Shown here one piece after another: positions 1 through 11,150 of a stretch of 64,000 nucleotides of DNA. The position numbers and the translations under genes were made by a program. The first letter of the stretch is position 1. Each line of letters opens with the position of its first letter. Under the pieces are notes generated by a model. It ran no database searches. It saw only the letters and a list, made by a program, of their open reading frames with translations, and was not told where the DNA came from. Origin of the DNA: Syngnathus acus (lineage: Eukaryota; Chordata; Actinopteri; Syngnathiformes; Syngnathidae); contig NC_051108.1 in assembly GCF_901709675.1 (NCBI RefSeq), positions 6,742,631 through 6,806,630 on the forward strand. Reading direction: 5' to 3'.

Positions 1-65
1 GTTGGAATCCCCAGTCACCAATGTGTGAGCACAGAAAATTCAGACAGCTTTCCAGTTTTCTTGCT

Positions 66-1363
66 TTAATCCACAGCCACTAGCTCCACCTCAAAGATCA
101 GCTTGGCATTAGGTGGAATTCTGAAAAAAAGTTAAGGTAGATGGACAGTAAACTCAAAGATAATCATGCTTTTTTGTCACGATTGTTAGACACCCAATTT
201 CTAATTTAGTTCCATCTACAGCCCAAAAAGGATACTTGGAGTCGGGGCGGCCCTTCTTTCCGTACGCCCACTCAGGTTCGATCTCCAGACGGGCTGTCTC
301 ACCCCTGCTCATGGTCAACAGGCCCTCGTCCCACTGCGGCAAGACGACTGTGTTAAACACAAAAGGCGGACAAGAACGGGAATAACGCACGTACCCCTCG
401 GATGACTTTGCCCAGGCCCACTTTGAAGCTCAGTGGCTTGGTTTGCTTTTTCTTTCTTGCCACTGCAAAGATTACAAAGTTGGGACTTAATTAGTCGGAC
501 TGCATTGTAAGTAAGCGCATGACCTTTTGATGCTAAGCACCTGGTGGGATGTTGGTGTCAAAGACCGTGCCATCCTCCAGCGTGCCCGTGTACCAGCAGC
601 TCACAGTGTTGCCTTTTTTAGGAAAGTTAGTCTTGTCGCCTTTCTTAAGCGTTGATTTAGTAAACTTGGGTGGACCCTGAAGGGAAGCATCATCGCCAAT
701 TATTTGGATGATTCTACAGAAAAAGACCTTCCCAGTGCTTGGGTCTTTACCTCATCTGCAACTTCTGCCTTGACCTCTTTGGGCTTCTCATCTATTTTGA
801 CGGCTTTGACCTGTTTCGTCACTTCTTCCACCGGCTCTGTGCCTTTAAACCTCTACAAAACATTTTTGTTCTTTCATGCATGCATTGTGTACATTTAATT
901 CGCGTCGATAATACATTTCTGAAGTCTAAGTCGAAAATACGTCATGATGACGTTACTCACTTTATTGGCAAATAACTCGATGTAGGCGGCGATGAGCTGA
1001 TCCTTGTTTGCAGTTTTGGCCACGTTTTTGATATTTCCCAGCAGTTTGTGCTCGATGAGAAACTGAACATAGAATGAGAGGTTAATTCTTTGTAACAAGA
1101 GGTATACGTGACGTAAAGGAGCTTGCAAACATTGATTTCCGTCTCTGTGCGGCTACGCACATTAAGCTGCAACACACGAACAAAGCATATTCCCTTTAGA
1201 ATGCGTTTTTTATTTAATTGACAACCGAGGCTTTTGAATGCTCAACCGACAAACGTACCGAGTGTGCCGCATTGTCCTGAATAAAGTTGATCAGGTCTTT
1301 TTTGGGCAAATCGTCACTTTTCAGCTGCTCGTCGCTCCACTCTCGCGCTGGCTCGTCCGCCAT
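66..1363 (-). CDS. fkbp3: FKBP3 (FKBP25), nuclear FK506-binding prolyl isomerase
   Basis: Peptidyl-prolyl cis-trans isomerase of the FKBP family; FKBP25 is nuclear and binds chromatin proteins and nucleic acid. Seven coding exons join in frame: 1259-1363, 961-1062, 751-852, 541-676, 395-462, 236-333, 66-120, giving 221 residues (human about 224). The N-terminal helical bundle begins [14 protein letters not shown] and includes [17 protein letters not shown]. The FKBP domain follows, with [49 protein letters not shown] and a C-terminal [11 protein letters not shown]. The ATG at 1363 matches the family start. The last exon lies close to the window edge, so the 3' UTR is cut off. The 5' end faces the repeat nest at 1810-3908 and then the prpf39 3' end. 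The call rests on end-to-end family similarity. Confidence 0.96.
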
Positions 1364-1809
1364 TTTGAGCTAGCAATTTCAGTATTCAATGAAATTTAAA
1401 GATAATGAAAAAAAAAAAAAAAACGAAAACCGACTAAATATTAGATCACACTATTAGACAAATACATTGTGTGTTATATTTATTATTTTTTAAAAATCCA
1501 AACAAGGAGTTATCAAGTACACTATTATACAAATACATTGATGTATTAGATTTATTATTAAAAAATAATCCAAACAACAAGGGGAGTTAACTACAGTTGC
1601 AAAAAACTTAACTTTCCTTTGCAGCATTTAATACATTGTACGCTTTGGTTCGCTTGCCACTATTTATACTATATATGTTAACAGATTGTTAAAGGCATCA
1701 CTTTGAGACTTGTACTAATTATTTCTTTTAACTTCACGGAGGTAGGTAAAATAAATGAAAATAAAAATAAATAAGAATGAAGTTTCCGTGGGTGACGTTT
1801 TCTATAATG
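1364..1809. promoter_or_regulatory. fkbp3 upstream spacer
   Basis: AT-rich spacer directly upstream of the fkbp3 start. It holds a poly(A) run near 1409-1423 and two diverged copies of an AT-rich segment (around 1440-1500 and 1510-1575, sharing TACACTATTA/ACAAATACATTG-type text). No CpG-rich core promoter or TATA box could be picked out with confidence. The fkbp3 promoter must lie here or overlap the repeats that begin at 1810. Confidence 0.4.
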
Positions 1810-2290
1810 AAGTGGCCTGTTATTAGGTACACCTAAAAATGGCGGTGTACCTAATGAAATGTCCATAAGTGACGTCACAAAGAAACCAGCCAATCAGGAT
1901 GTGGGGATGGGCGGGTGTGTCACTTTTCACTTTCTGCTAAATTTAGACCAGGATTTTTCCTTAATTAAGTGGCCTGTTATTAGGTACACCTGAAAATGGC
2001 GGTGTACCTAATGAAGTGTCCATAATGACGTCACAAAGAAACCAGCCAATCAGAAGGTGGGGGTGAGGGCGGGTGTGGCATTTTCACTTTCAATTAAGTG
2101 TTGACCAGGATTTTTCCCTAATGTAGTGGCCTGTTATTAGGTACACCTGAAAATGGTGGTGTACCTAATGAAGTGTCCATATGTGACGTCACAAAGATCC
2201 AGCCAATCAGGGGGTGGGGGTGAGGGCGGGTGTCGCACTTTTCACTTTCAGTTAAGTTTTGACCAGGATTTTTCCATAATAAAGTGGCCT
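1810..2290 (+). repeat. Tandem ~157-bp repeats, three full units plus a broken fourth
   Basis: The block starting AAGTGGCCTGTTATTAGG recurs at 1810, 1967, 2124 and 2282, a period of 157-158 bp. The fourth copy is interrupted at 2291-2298 by the hAT insertion at 2299-3043. Each unit holds an 11-bp inverted pair, TTAGGTACACC and GGTGTACCTAA, around a 10-bp loop. Each also carries TGACGTCA (1870, 2026, 2184), CCAAT (1890, 2046, 2203) and GGGCGGG (1909, 2067, 2224). Units end in a conserved GACCAGGATTTTTCC. No coding potential was seen. Family name unknown to me. Confidence 0.9.
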
Positions 2291-2298
2291 GTTATTAG

Positions 2299-3043
2299 TA
2301 GGGGTGTAACGATTAATCGATACACATCGATTAATCGATATAATGCTCTACGATTTGTTGGCATCGGTGCTAAACGTAAACATCGATCTATATCGCCCGT
2401 TTTTGACCTCGGACATTAGACGCGACTTTATTTTGAAATCCAGTTCATTGTTGCTTGCTTCCTCTTTCCGGGAGCAGTACGCGGCGTGTTGTGTTGTGAG
2501 CAGAGCAGGCACGTGAAAGGGGAGCCGACAACTACGCGGCTCCTGGGCTGGTGCTATGGCTAGTGTCTGTCCAAGAAGACGAGGAAATTCGCTCCCCTTT
2601 GGGCTTCAAGTCATTCGTTTGGAAGCACTTTGGATTCCAAAGAAAAGATGGCTCAACGGACAATTAAAATTATTGTAATTAAATAGTTCAGTAATGCACT
2701 TTAAAGTTAATGGTATTACAAAAAAAGAAAGAATATTCATTTTTCTTTACTTACTTATATGAGAAAAAATATAGGAATTTGATAAAGTTCAGTGTTAAAA
2801 TAAGCACTTTGTATACTACAATACTCTTGTAATTTCCTAAATAAAGAGTTTGCAGTACCTTGTTGATTTTGCGTATGAATTGTTATAAATCAGGATATTG
2901 TTCTATATCGATCGTAGAGCACTATATCGTGATGTATCGCGAATGAATCACAGCAAGCTTTAAGATATCGGCAAATATTGTATCGTAGTTCTTTGCATCG
3001 ATATGATATCGTATCGTGCCAAAACCCGCGATTTACACCCCTA
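2299..3043. mobile_element. Non-autonomous hAT-like DNA transposon with 8-bp target duplication
   Basis: The element starts TAGGGGTGTAA and ends with its inverse TTACACCCCTA. It is flanked by GTTATTAG (2291-2298) and GTTATTAA (3044-3051), an 8-bp target-site duplication with one mismatch, as hAT elements make. Subterminal regions are crowded with ATCGAT/ATATCG repeats. Internally, 2605-2664 translates in one plus-strand frame to a piece reading KSFVWKHFGFQ, which resembles the start of a BED-type zinc finger of hAT transposases. The element is therefore a deletion derivative with no intact transposase. It splits the fourth tandem repeat unit, so it is younger than that array. Confidence 0.8.
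2605..2664 (+). pseudogene. Relic of a BED-zinc-finger hAT transposase N-terminus
   Basis: One frame reads FKSFVWKHFGFQRKDG, resembling the first segment of BED finger domains in hAT transposases. The frame is not sustained on either side and the expected zinc-binding cysteines are missing, so it is only a remnant. It supports the hAT assignment of the surrounding element. Confidence 0.5.
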
Positions 3044-3051
3044 GTTATTAA

Positions 3052-3245
3052 GTATACACCTGAAAATGGTGGTGTACCTAATGAAGTGTCCAAAAGAGAC
3101 GTCTCACTTTGGCCACTTCATAAGGGAAAAATCTTGGTCAAAACTTAAGAGAAAGTGAAAAGTGCCACACCCGCCCTCACCTCCTGATTGGCTGGTTTCT
3201 TTGTGACGTCACTTATGGACACTTCAATAGGTACACTACATGAGG
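3052..3245 (-). repeat. Rest of the fourth unit plus an inverted copy of the 157-bp repeat
   Basis: After the hAT insertion the fourth unit resumes (GGTGTACCTAATGAAGTG near 3070). From about 3111 the same repeat runs in the opposite orientation: CTTGGTCAAAACTTAAG, CCCGCCC at 3170-3176, ATTGG at 3187-3191 and TGACGTCA at 3204-3211, ending near AATAGGTACAC. The array therefore has a head-to-head end, which suggests a longer inverted-repeat element. Confidence 0.75.
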
Positions 3246-3314
3246 GGTGGTCGTTTTTCCAATTTCAGTTAAGATTTGACCAATGATTTTACCTACCATC
3301 CTTATATAAATCTA

Positions 3315-3908
3315 CGCCCATGCGCTACGTTTATTTTTAGTTTCAAGTTTTATTTGATCAAGTACGAGTTTTGGTTCTTTCCGTACAAATACTATGGAGG
3401 TATATGGAGGTACATTTTGACCCCTAATAATGTGTGAGGTCTATTTAAAGTAGTTACAAAAGTGAAGCAGAACTTTAACTCAGATTTTATTTTGAATAGT
3501 TTTATTTTTCAAGATTCGAGCTCAACACTCATCAGTTTCAAATTTCATTTTTTCCAACTATGAGTTTTTCAAGTACAAAAATGTGACCCCAATCTACCTC
3601 CATACTAAGGCCCCATGCGCTACGTTTATTTTTAGTTTCAAGTTTTATTTGATCAAGTACGAGTTTTGGTTCTTTCCGTACAAATACTATGGAGGTATAG
3701 GAAGGTAGATTTTGACCCTAATAATGTGTGAGGTCTATTTAAAGTAGTTACAAAAGTGAAGCAGAACTTTAACTCAGACTTTATTTTGAATAGTTTTATT
3801 TTTCAAGATTCAAGCTCAACACTTTTCAGTTTCAAATTTCATTTTTCCCAACTACGAGTTTTTCAAGTACAAAAATGTGACCCCAATCTACCTCCATACT
3901 AAGGCCCC
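3315..3908. repeat. Direct duplication of a ~295-bp AT-rich unit
   Basis: The text from CCCATGCGCTACGTTTATTT (around 3317) recurs at about 3612, an offset of 295 bp. Both copies end in CCATACTAAGGCCCC (3600-3614 and 3894-3908). They differ by only a few substitutions (for example TATGGAGGTA versus TAGGAAGGTA), so the duplication is fairly recent. No coding sense is seen. Confidence 0.9.
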
Positions 3909-4399
3909 TGCGTGCGTAATTTGATTTTACCATTTAGGGCATACAAACCTGCTTTACTCCAGAAAAAAACAAAAACTTCATGTAATCTGGTGCACACAAA
4001 TTACAAAGATTAAAATAAAACAGACAAACCAGGATATCTGTTTATTAAGAAATCAAGTTGAGAAAAACAAGGTAAACAGGAACTCTTGATTTCAGGTTCA
4101 TTCAAATACGTTAAAAATACTTCAAATTTAAAGAGACCCACAAGGAGAATGAAAAACTTTACCTTTGCGTCTAGAGCACAGGGTGGGCAGTATGGTAATC
4201 GTGGCGGCTGTCTTTACAAACAACATGCATCATGTGTATACTTTTATATCCCCAAACAGGAGCTACACCTTGTACTGTATTTGAAATAATGAGCTCAAGA
4301 ATGAGAAAATAAATCTTTTGGGAATGCGGTGCTGGTTGTCTTAAATTTGAAAAGCTAGACACATTCTCCAATGAGAGACCAAGATCACGGTGGCGGCCA
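3909..4399 (-). other. prpf39 3' UTR and poly(A) signal
   Basis: No gene other than the 3' UTR of prpf39. On the minus strand an AATAAA signal lies at 4041-4046, about 355 bp past the stop codon, and is the likely polyadenylation signal. Confidence 0.6.
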
Positions 4400-7300
4400 T
4401 CATGTCGAAGGAGGAGGGTAGTACTGGTTATACTGGGCATATTGGTTGTACTGGCCCCAAGAGTTTTGGCCCCAAGCACCATACTGTTGCTGAAGGGAGA
4501 AGAGTGGAACAAGTTAAAACACGAGATCAGTATTTGAGCCAAGGAACACATTTTGTACTTGTAATTTAAAATAAAAAAAAATAACTAGCGTAAAACCCAC
4601 CTGGTACCAGTTGTTGTAATTGTACGCACTGTTGGCTTGCATGTCTGTTCCGACGGCGGCCATAGAGGCATCGTCCATGCGCTGCCTCTTAGCATCGGGT
4701 TCCTGAGAGCTGTCGTAGCCATTCTCCGGACTCCTCTTTGATAAGTCGACTTCCTTCTGCAGGTTCTGGTGTTCCTCGTAAGCGGCCACCAGTCTGAAAC
4801 AGAAACATTCACACTGTTGGTCCAAGGGCCCAATTCCCATTTAACAAATACAATTCTAGATTCAAAAACGTTGCGCTGCATTTAGATGATCACATATCAG
4901 ATTTTGAGCCACATTTCAAAGACTCATGTTACGATATCAAACTTCGTCGCTTTTTCTCGTTAAACTACTACGATGCACATCACATTTGTGTCACTTGCAA
5001 ATAAAATAAAAATGTGTTTCTTGAGGAAATTCCCCTCCAGACTCACGCATGGATGTCGTTGCCAAAGTCCTCGAGGAATTCCACTTTCCGTTGAGCGAAG
5101 AGGAGGCGCGACTCCATCTCCATGGGGCTCTTGAGGGCCCGGTCGAAGCAATCCAAGATCTCAGCCTGGTTCTGTGTCACGTCTCCGCTGTACTCTAGCT
5201 CCAGCAGGTTGAGGTACAGCCTCGGACACGCCTGGGAGAGAAAAGAAGCAGTCAGGAGTACGTGGACAATGTTGGCGGCAGTAAAGATTCACCAATACCA
5301 CAGGGGTGGCTTTCACGAGTCGTTAGTTACCTGGTCTCTCTCGATGGCGTCCAGCAGCACTTTCCTGGCCTTGCTCAGGCTCTTCTGCACCTTGAGGAAC
5401 TGCCGCGCCAACTTCACAGCATAGAAGGATGTCTCAGAGGCGGTCTTGGATGTCTCTACCGCTTCTTTCAGCAGAGCCTCCGCCTCATCGAGTTTGCCAC
5501 GCCGACGCTCCAGGCTGACCCGCCGCAGCCGCACCATAGCCAAGGTGGGCACCACCATCTCCAGATTTTTAAGGATGTTACTGGCGCCTTCGACGTTGCC
5601 TGCAGGAAAAGTAGGAAATAACTGACTTGGACTTTTAAGTAGTGCTGCATATTAGAGCGGGGTCAATGGTATGTGAAATGTGGAATTCCAACGCAAATAT
5701 GACAATTGATGATTCTAACCAGGTAAGTATTGTGGCAACATTGGCGCTTGATTTCAAATTGTGCGACTCACCCTGCTGCTCCTCGAAGCCAGCCCACAGC
5801 AGATGGATGGCGGGCTTCCTGGGCAAATGGACCGTGCAGGCCTTCCTGTAGACGTGCCGGACTCCGTCGGTGCTGAAGGCCTCCAGGTATTTGGCGTACT
5901 TTTGAGGCGTGAAAAGAAGAGACAGTGGGAAGAAGAGCAAGTAGAGGAGCGCAGAAAGAAGGAAAGGAAGGAAGACAAAGACAAGACCAGACGTTTACAT
6001 TTCCCGCTTCTCGGACCCCCAGTGAATGTCGTCATTGACAAGATCGTTCTTAGAATTTTTCTGTGTAAACCCATCAGCACCTTCATGGAACCAATTAGAT
6101 AAGATTCTGTAAGGTAGTGGGAGACGAAGAAGATGCAGTTGGCAAATGCTGCGGTCAAATCTTGTGTGGCAAGCAGGCCATCCCCTAATACAACAGATAC
6201 AGTCACATATCAACGTTACACGCAAAGAGAGCGCCGGACGTTTTTGTCTTGTTTTTCTCGGTTTGCTTTTTTTTCGTTTCACGCCATGTGATTGTCATCG
6301 ATGGTAGGGTGGGAAGTGCAGGGAAGCGGCGAGAGTAGGAGCGGTGAGGAGAAGAAAAAAAAGAAAAAAGAAACAAAAAAAACGCCTTGATACCTTGATC
6401 CAGAACTCTTCATAGAGAGCACAAGCGATGAGGCAGCGTTCAAATAGAACCACCACGCGCTCCGGGGTGCCGTTCTCCATCTCAAAGTCCAGGTACTCGC
6501 GCCAATTGTTCAGCTGCGTCTTCTCCAGGGCTTTCACGTGGAAGTACGGCCTCTTGATCTGAAAAAAGTCAATGTAGTGTTGCATGTAAGAAACAGAGAC
6601 TCACAAAGGCTGGGCAGAAATTCAGAGTCAACTGCTGTGGAATTGATGAAAACTCAAGTGTTGAAGGCAAGATGCCGTACCCCTTCCTCAAAGGCCCAGC
6701 GCTTGCTGACTTCGTGCTCGTTGAGGTTGAACACTTCCTGCCGGGCCTCGATGGCTTTGTGGCGCATGTTCTCGATCTCAGTGACTCTCTACGTGAACAC
6801 ACAGACAGAGCACACACTGTTGGACGGTTTGACAACAATCACCTGCTCCACTTGATGTAATAGCTGCCGGTGGCGGTCCCGCAGCCATAGATTTACATCA
6901 CCAGAGACAAGAGGCCTGCAGGGGGGGGCGTATATATGCACCCTGCATATCAACCTCTAGGTGGAGGTGCTGCGGGTCAATGGGCCTCGGTTGTTCCTTT
7001 TAGTTTAAGGGCGAGTGTCCCTGACAGGATGCCAGCGTGAAGCCCCCCTTGGCTGTCTTTGGCTTGGCTGCCGACATAAAGACAACTCTTCAAACTCTTC
7101 TCTTAATCCACATCATGGTCATGGTGGACAACAGGCAACCGCCATCTAACTCAAGATTTTTTTGAGCGCTTAAATTCTTCCCTTGATTCTACCAAGAGTC
7201 TTACCTTGGCGGGATCAGGGAGATCCTCTGTGCCGGGCGGCAGCTGCTCCTGGGGGGCGGTCGTATCGCCGTCTTCACGCGCCATGGAGGTCAGATTGGC

Positions 7301-10300
7301 TTTGGATAGCTCCAGTCTGAACTTGACAAACTCCTCCTCGGACAGGAAATGTTTGGGGTTGTTGTTCTGCACGTGCTCTTTAAACCTGTGTGTCACGTTA
7401 AGGTCATCATATAGTCTCAAAGAAAAAAATATCCAATTCGGGTTGGAAAGTTAACTGGTAATTGGACCGTTCCCTTACTTTTGTAAGTGCTGAGAGTAGA
7501 GCTGCGTGGGGATGCCCAGGACGCGATCGTAGATGGCAGTGACGTTTGAAAGCTTTCCCTGTTCCGTCTCCCAGATGATGAAGGATTCCCAAAGGCGGTC
7601 AGAGCGGAAGTCTGTACCGGCCGCCAGCACGGCATGTTCGTAAGCCCTGGGGAGTAAACAAAACACAAAATTAACTTTGGGGGGATTCCTTCTCCACCTA
7701 AAAGTGTTGGACAAAAACAGTAGTACAGTAGTATTTGTATCACTGACCAAATTGGAGTCTTCAAACTACTCACTGTCACTACAGAAATGGAAATTTGGCA
7801 AGAAAACGCATGCACATTTTCACATTGTTGCTCAAACTTATTACGTGCCATTTGGAACCTCACACCGGGACCGGGATGAACCAAGGACCCCCTTTAAAGT
7901 GGACTTGGCGGGGTTTCTACTCACGCTCGAATGCGTCCCTCTGTCTCCGGGTCTCTCGTGTCAGAGTTCTCCTTGATGTAGGTCATGTAGTGCAGCCAAA
8001 GGTCCACACTGAGCGGGATGGCCTGCAAGCCTCGCCGGTACACCTCCTCTGCCACGTGTATGTGGCCATGCTTTTTCTCGATGTCGGCGTACTTCTTCCA
8101 GTACCCGTAGCAGTATGGATAGCGCAGGAGGAAAACGTCAAATGCTTTTCTCACCGCTTGGAGGATATTCTGAAAGGAAGAAGACATTGCGTCATTTGGT
8201 AGATGCTCCCGTTGCTACAGATGAGGCATCGGTATTTACTTTACCTCTTGCTCGACATACTGCAGCAGGTAGACCCAGCCATTGAAGTCCTCTGGATTAT
8301 CTTCACATCCTTTCAGAAGTTTTTCAAACTCGCTGGGGAGCTCTGGCTCCCTATGATAGGCAGCTTCCTGGGCGGCGGCTTCCTGGGCAGCGTCTTGGGC
8401 AGCTGTTTCCTGGGCGGCGGAGGCTTCTTGAGCAACATCTTTGGTGGCATCCTCAAGCTCCATTCCATCATCGGCAGCTTGCGACGCCTCAGTGCCATCT
8501 ATTATAAGGAAGGAGGCAATAATGCAGTAATTCCTGACCATAGTGTGCATTGGCCCATCTGTCAAATTATTCTAATTTAAAAGTGCGCCTTGATTCCAAG
8601 GTTAGAAAACACGGCATAATGAACCACTAGCCACGTATAGTTTTTTTGGTCTTTGAATGAACATCTTTCATTTTACCTTGATTGGTCACTTCTTGGGTGT
8701 GCGGCTGAGCCTCCAGGGATTCCGGCGGCTGTTCCGGGGGCTGCGGGGGAAGCGGCGGCGGGGGTGGTTGCTCATCTGGATACAATGGCGCATTGGCGAC
8801 CTGAATCTGGTCCACACCTTTCTCCACAAGGCCCAGCTCCGGAGGAGGAGGTGGCGGCGGCGGCAATGGTGGGTTGGCGTGGTCTCCTGCCCCAGAAACA
8901 GAATCTATGCTAGGCTCTGGAGCGGCTTGCTCCATGGTCCAGTCGGGGGTTTGGTTTAGAGCAGGAGGGTATGCTTCTCCATTACTCGCCATGGCATGTG
9001 TCTCTGATTCCAGCATTCCAGTGATGGGCTCTTCTTGGTGTTGAAGGCCTGCTGGAATCAATTAGTCCAGTTTAACTATTAATTAAATTGTTTTTTAGGC
9101 AGCTTATATCTGGGACTGGTATTGCACTGTTAATTTTTTTTAGTAATTTTAGTAGGCTACTTTTAATTTCTTTTTGGAATGCCTTGTTTGTTAATTATTT
9201 AAAACATTAAGTTTTTAATTATATAAACACACGAAGATACATTGACAATATAAAAAATGCTGCCTTGCATATTGTGTCGCACGAGCTGTTTACCAAGTAA
9301 CATCTTTTCATTGTTATATACCGACACCCAGGGGCACAAAGAGCATAACCATCCAAGCCAACCCCCTATACAGTCCTCAGGCTCCCCAATAGCAGTAGCA
9401 GTTTGCATTATTTTATTGGAATGTTTTTCCTTATTCAGATTTGTTTCAAGACTACAGTTAGTTAGACTTCACTTTGATGGTTAATGCAGTTATTGCAATT
9501 TTGTTGTTTTATCACAGTAGATTGGTTTATTTACATTTCAAAAACCAGAAGCCATTCATTTACAAATGTGATTGCACTTTAGTTTACATATTTAAATGTT
9601 CAGATATTAAGATGTGGTAGACAGTTTTTGAATGATTTGAATGAGGCAAAATACCATGCTTTTCTCTCTCGAATATATTGTTATAATCATTTGTTTCAGA
9701 TGTAATCATTTTCTGTGTAAAAATTAAATTTGGTGTTCAAAAAGTCATTTTTCAAACTTAAGTCCTAAAAAAGAGGGGGTCGTCTTGTAATCAGGGTCGT
9801 CTTATATTCGGGCCAACACGATAACCTGCCAGATATTCTTACATTACTGTATACAAAACGTTGTCAAGTGCTGAATCAAGCAAGCATAAACGTGTCACTT
9901 GCACTAGCACGTCCAGTTCAGCGCATATAAGCTATCTGTTGATTAGTTGTACCATTTGAATACAACGTTGAACATGCTAGCCAACGTGCCGGAGATTAGG
10001 ACATGATATAAATCAGAAGGGGGGGGGGGGGGGGGGGCTAACTAACTAATAATTGTACGCATTAACCCAATTTACCATGCATACAATATTTCAACGACCG
10101 AGATAAGCGCTTTACGTCGACAACTTTGTCGTGCAAACAAGGCCGCCGGTAAACATGCAAAGTTCAACCTTAACTTGGGCCTCCGTTAGCGTCTAAATCT
10201 TGGACGCATTACCGCAGACAACGTGAGGCCAAGTTGACTTTGTCTTGACGTTTAACGTTAAAACAAACACGCTGCACATTGGGTGGTGTAATACAATCCA

Positions 10301-10505
10301 ATACATCTATCGATCCACTAAAATCATCGTTGACCTTTATATGACTACGATTTGCCGCCTCTTATTCCAGGAAATAGTCGTACCCGCGGCTTCTCCACAT
10401 TAGCTAGCCCCGCACTAGCTAGCACGACAGGTTAAGGTCTTTTGTGATACACCAGGCAACTAAGTCAACGAAAACACGATTTGGAACCTTACCGGGAGCT
10501 TCCAT
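4400..10505 (-). CDS. prpf39: PRPF39, pre-mRNA-processing factor 39 (U1 snRNP-associated HAT-repeat protein)
   Basis: Orthologue of yeast Prp39; it helps U1 snRNP engage 5' splice sites in the nucleus. Thirteen coding exons join in frame to 790 residues: 10493-10505, 8677-9051, 8245-8498, 7925-8169, 7479-7646, 7205-7385, 6681-6788, 6394-6558, 5772-5898, 5331-5599, 5047-5231, 4601-4793, 4400-4489. The first exon encodes only MEAP plus one base. Exon 2 is acidic and proline-rich with a poly-Pro run; exon 3 has Ala/Gln-rich EAAAQEAA repeats. HAT repeats follow, for example [70 protein letters not shown] and LLELEYSGD. The C-terminus is Tyr/Gln-rich, ending [10 protein letters not shown]. Same strand as fkbp3. 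The match to vertebrate PRPF39 is continuous, so the call is firm. Confidence 0.95.
6909..7050 (-). ncRNA. Structured intronic element in prpf39, possible H/ACA-like snoRNA
   Basis: The intron between 6789 and 7204 holds two predicted hairpins on the minus strand. The first pairs AAGGG with CCCTT (7046-7050 with 7007-7011) and has an upper CTGGCA/TGTCAG stem (7030-7035 with 7021-7026) around an internal loop. An A-rich hinge (AAACTAAAAGG, 6996-7006) follows. The second pairs GAGGCC with GGCCTC (6983-6988 with 6912-6917). The hairpin-hinge-hairpin order recalls an H/ACA snoRNA, but I found no ACA box after the second stem. Vertebrate PRPF39 is a snoRNA host gene. Low confidence; it may be a chance fold. 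Confidence 0.25.
10019..10037. repeat. Poly(G) run in prpf39 intron 1
   Basis: Nineteen consecutive G on the plus strand inside the long first intron of prpf39. Such a tract can form a quadruplex and is prone to length error in assembly. Confidence 0.9.
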
Positions 10506-11150
10506 GTACTCTTTTATCGAATTTGAGGGTGCGTTCTCTGTCTTTTTATCTAAACTACGACAGCGCGGCGTGGTTCATCCACCATCTTTCTTTTTTAAAC
10601 CGGAAATAACGAAGCGGCCTGTGCGCATGCTCAGAAAGTAGACTCGGACAAACGACTAGTGTACGTCCGAAGCACTTTCAACACAAACATGGTTAATCTC
10701 AATAAAACACGGAAATAACCGTGCATACGTGAATAATTGTTTAATTAAGGTCGAGAGGTTTCATTATTTATTTGAAAAAAATACGCATTACCCTAAAAAT
10801 GTTTTTAGTAATGTCTAATAAGCAGGTCAAAAGGTTTGAGCACAATATGTTATCATACGTTGTATATTTGCATATAATGTATGTAAATAATTCTTATCAT
10901 AATCATCATCATTATTATGTGACGAAACATCTCCCACCCACATAACCTGCAGGCCACGCAATCGCTTTGAATTGAATTGGAAAGTTCAAAAAACAATTTG
11001 AGGAAGCAGTGGGATATCTGTTATCAAACGTGAAATTCGTATAGTAGACGTCACATTAGGATCAAATATGAAACTTCTTGATGAACTGTCAAAGTAATGT
11101 AGTGAATGCCCGCCCTCCTAAAAATGGGAGAAAACGGTTTAAATGCTGAC
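10506..11150. promoter_or_regulatory. prpf39 upstream region
   Basis: Upstream of the prpf39 ATG (10505), the first ~120 bases are moderately CpG-bearing (GACAGCGCGGCGTGG, AAACCGGAAATAACGAAGCGG). CCGGAA at 10600-10605 matches an ETS core common in housekeeping promoters. The rest, to about 11150, is AT-rich spacer with no gene seen. Confidence 0.4.
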
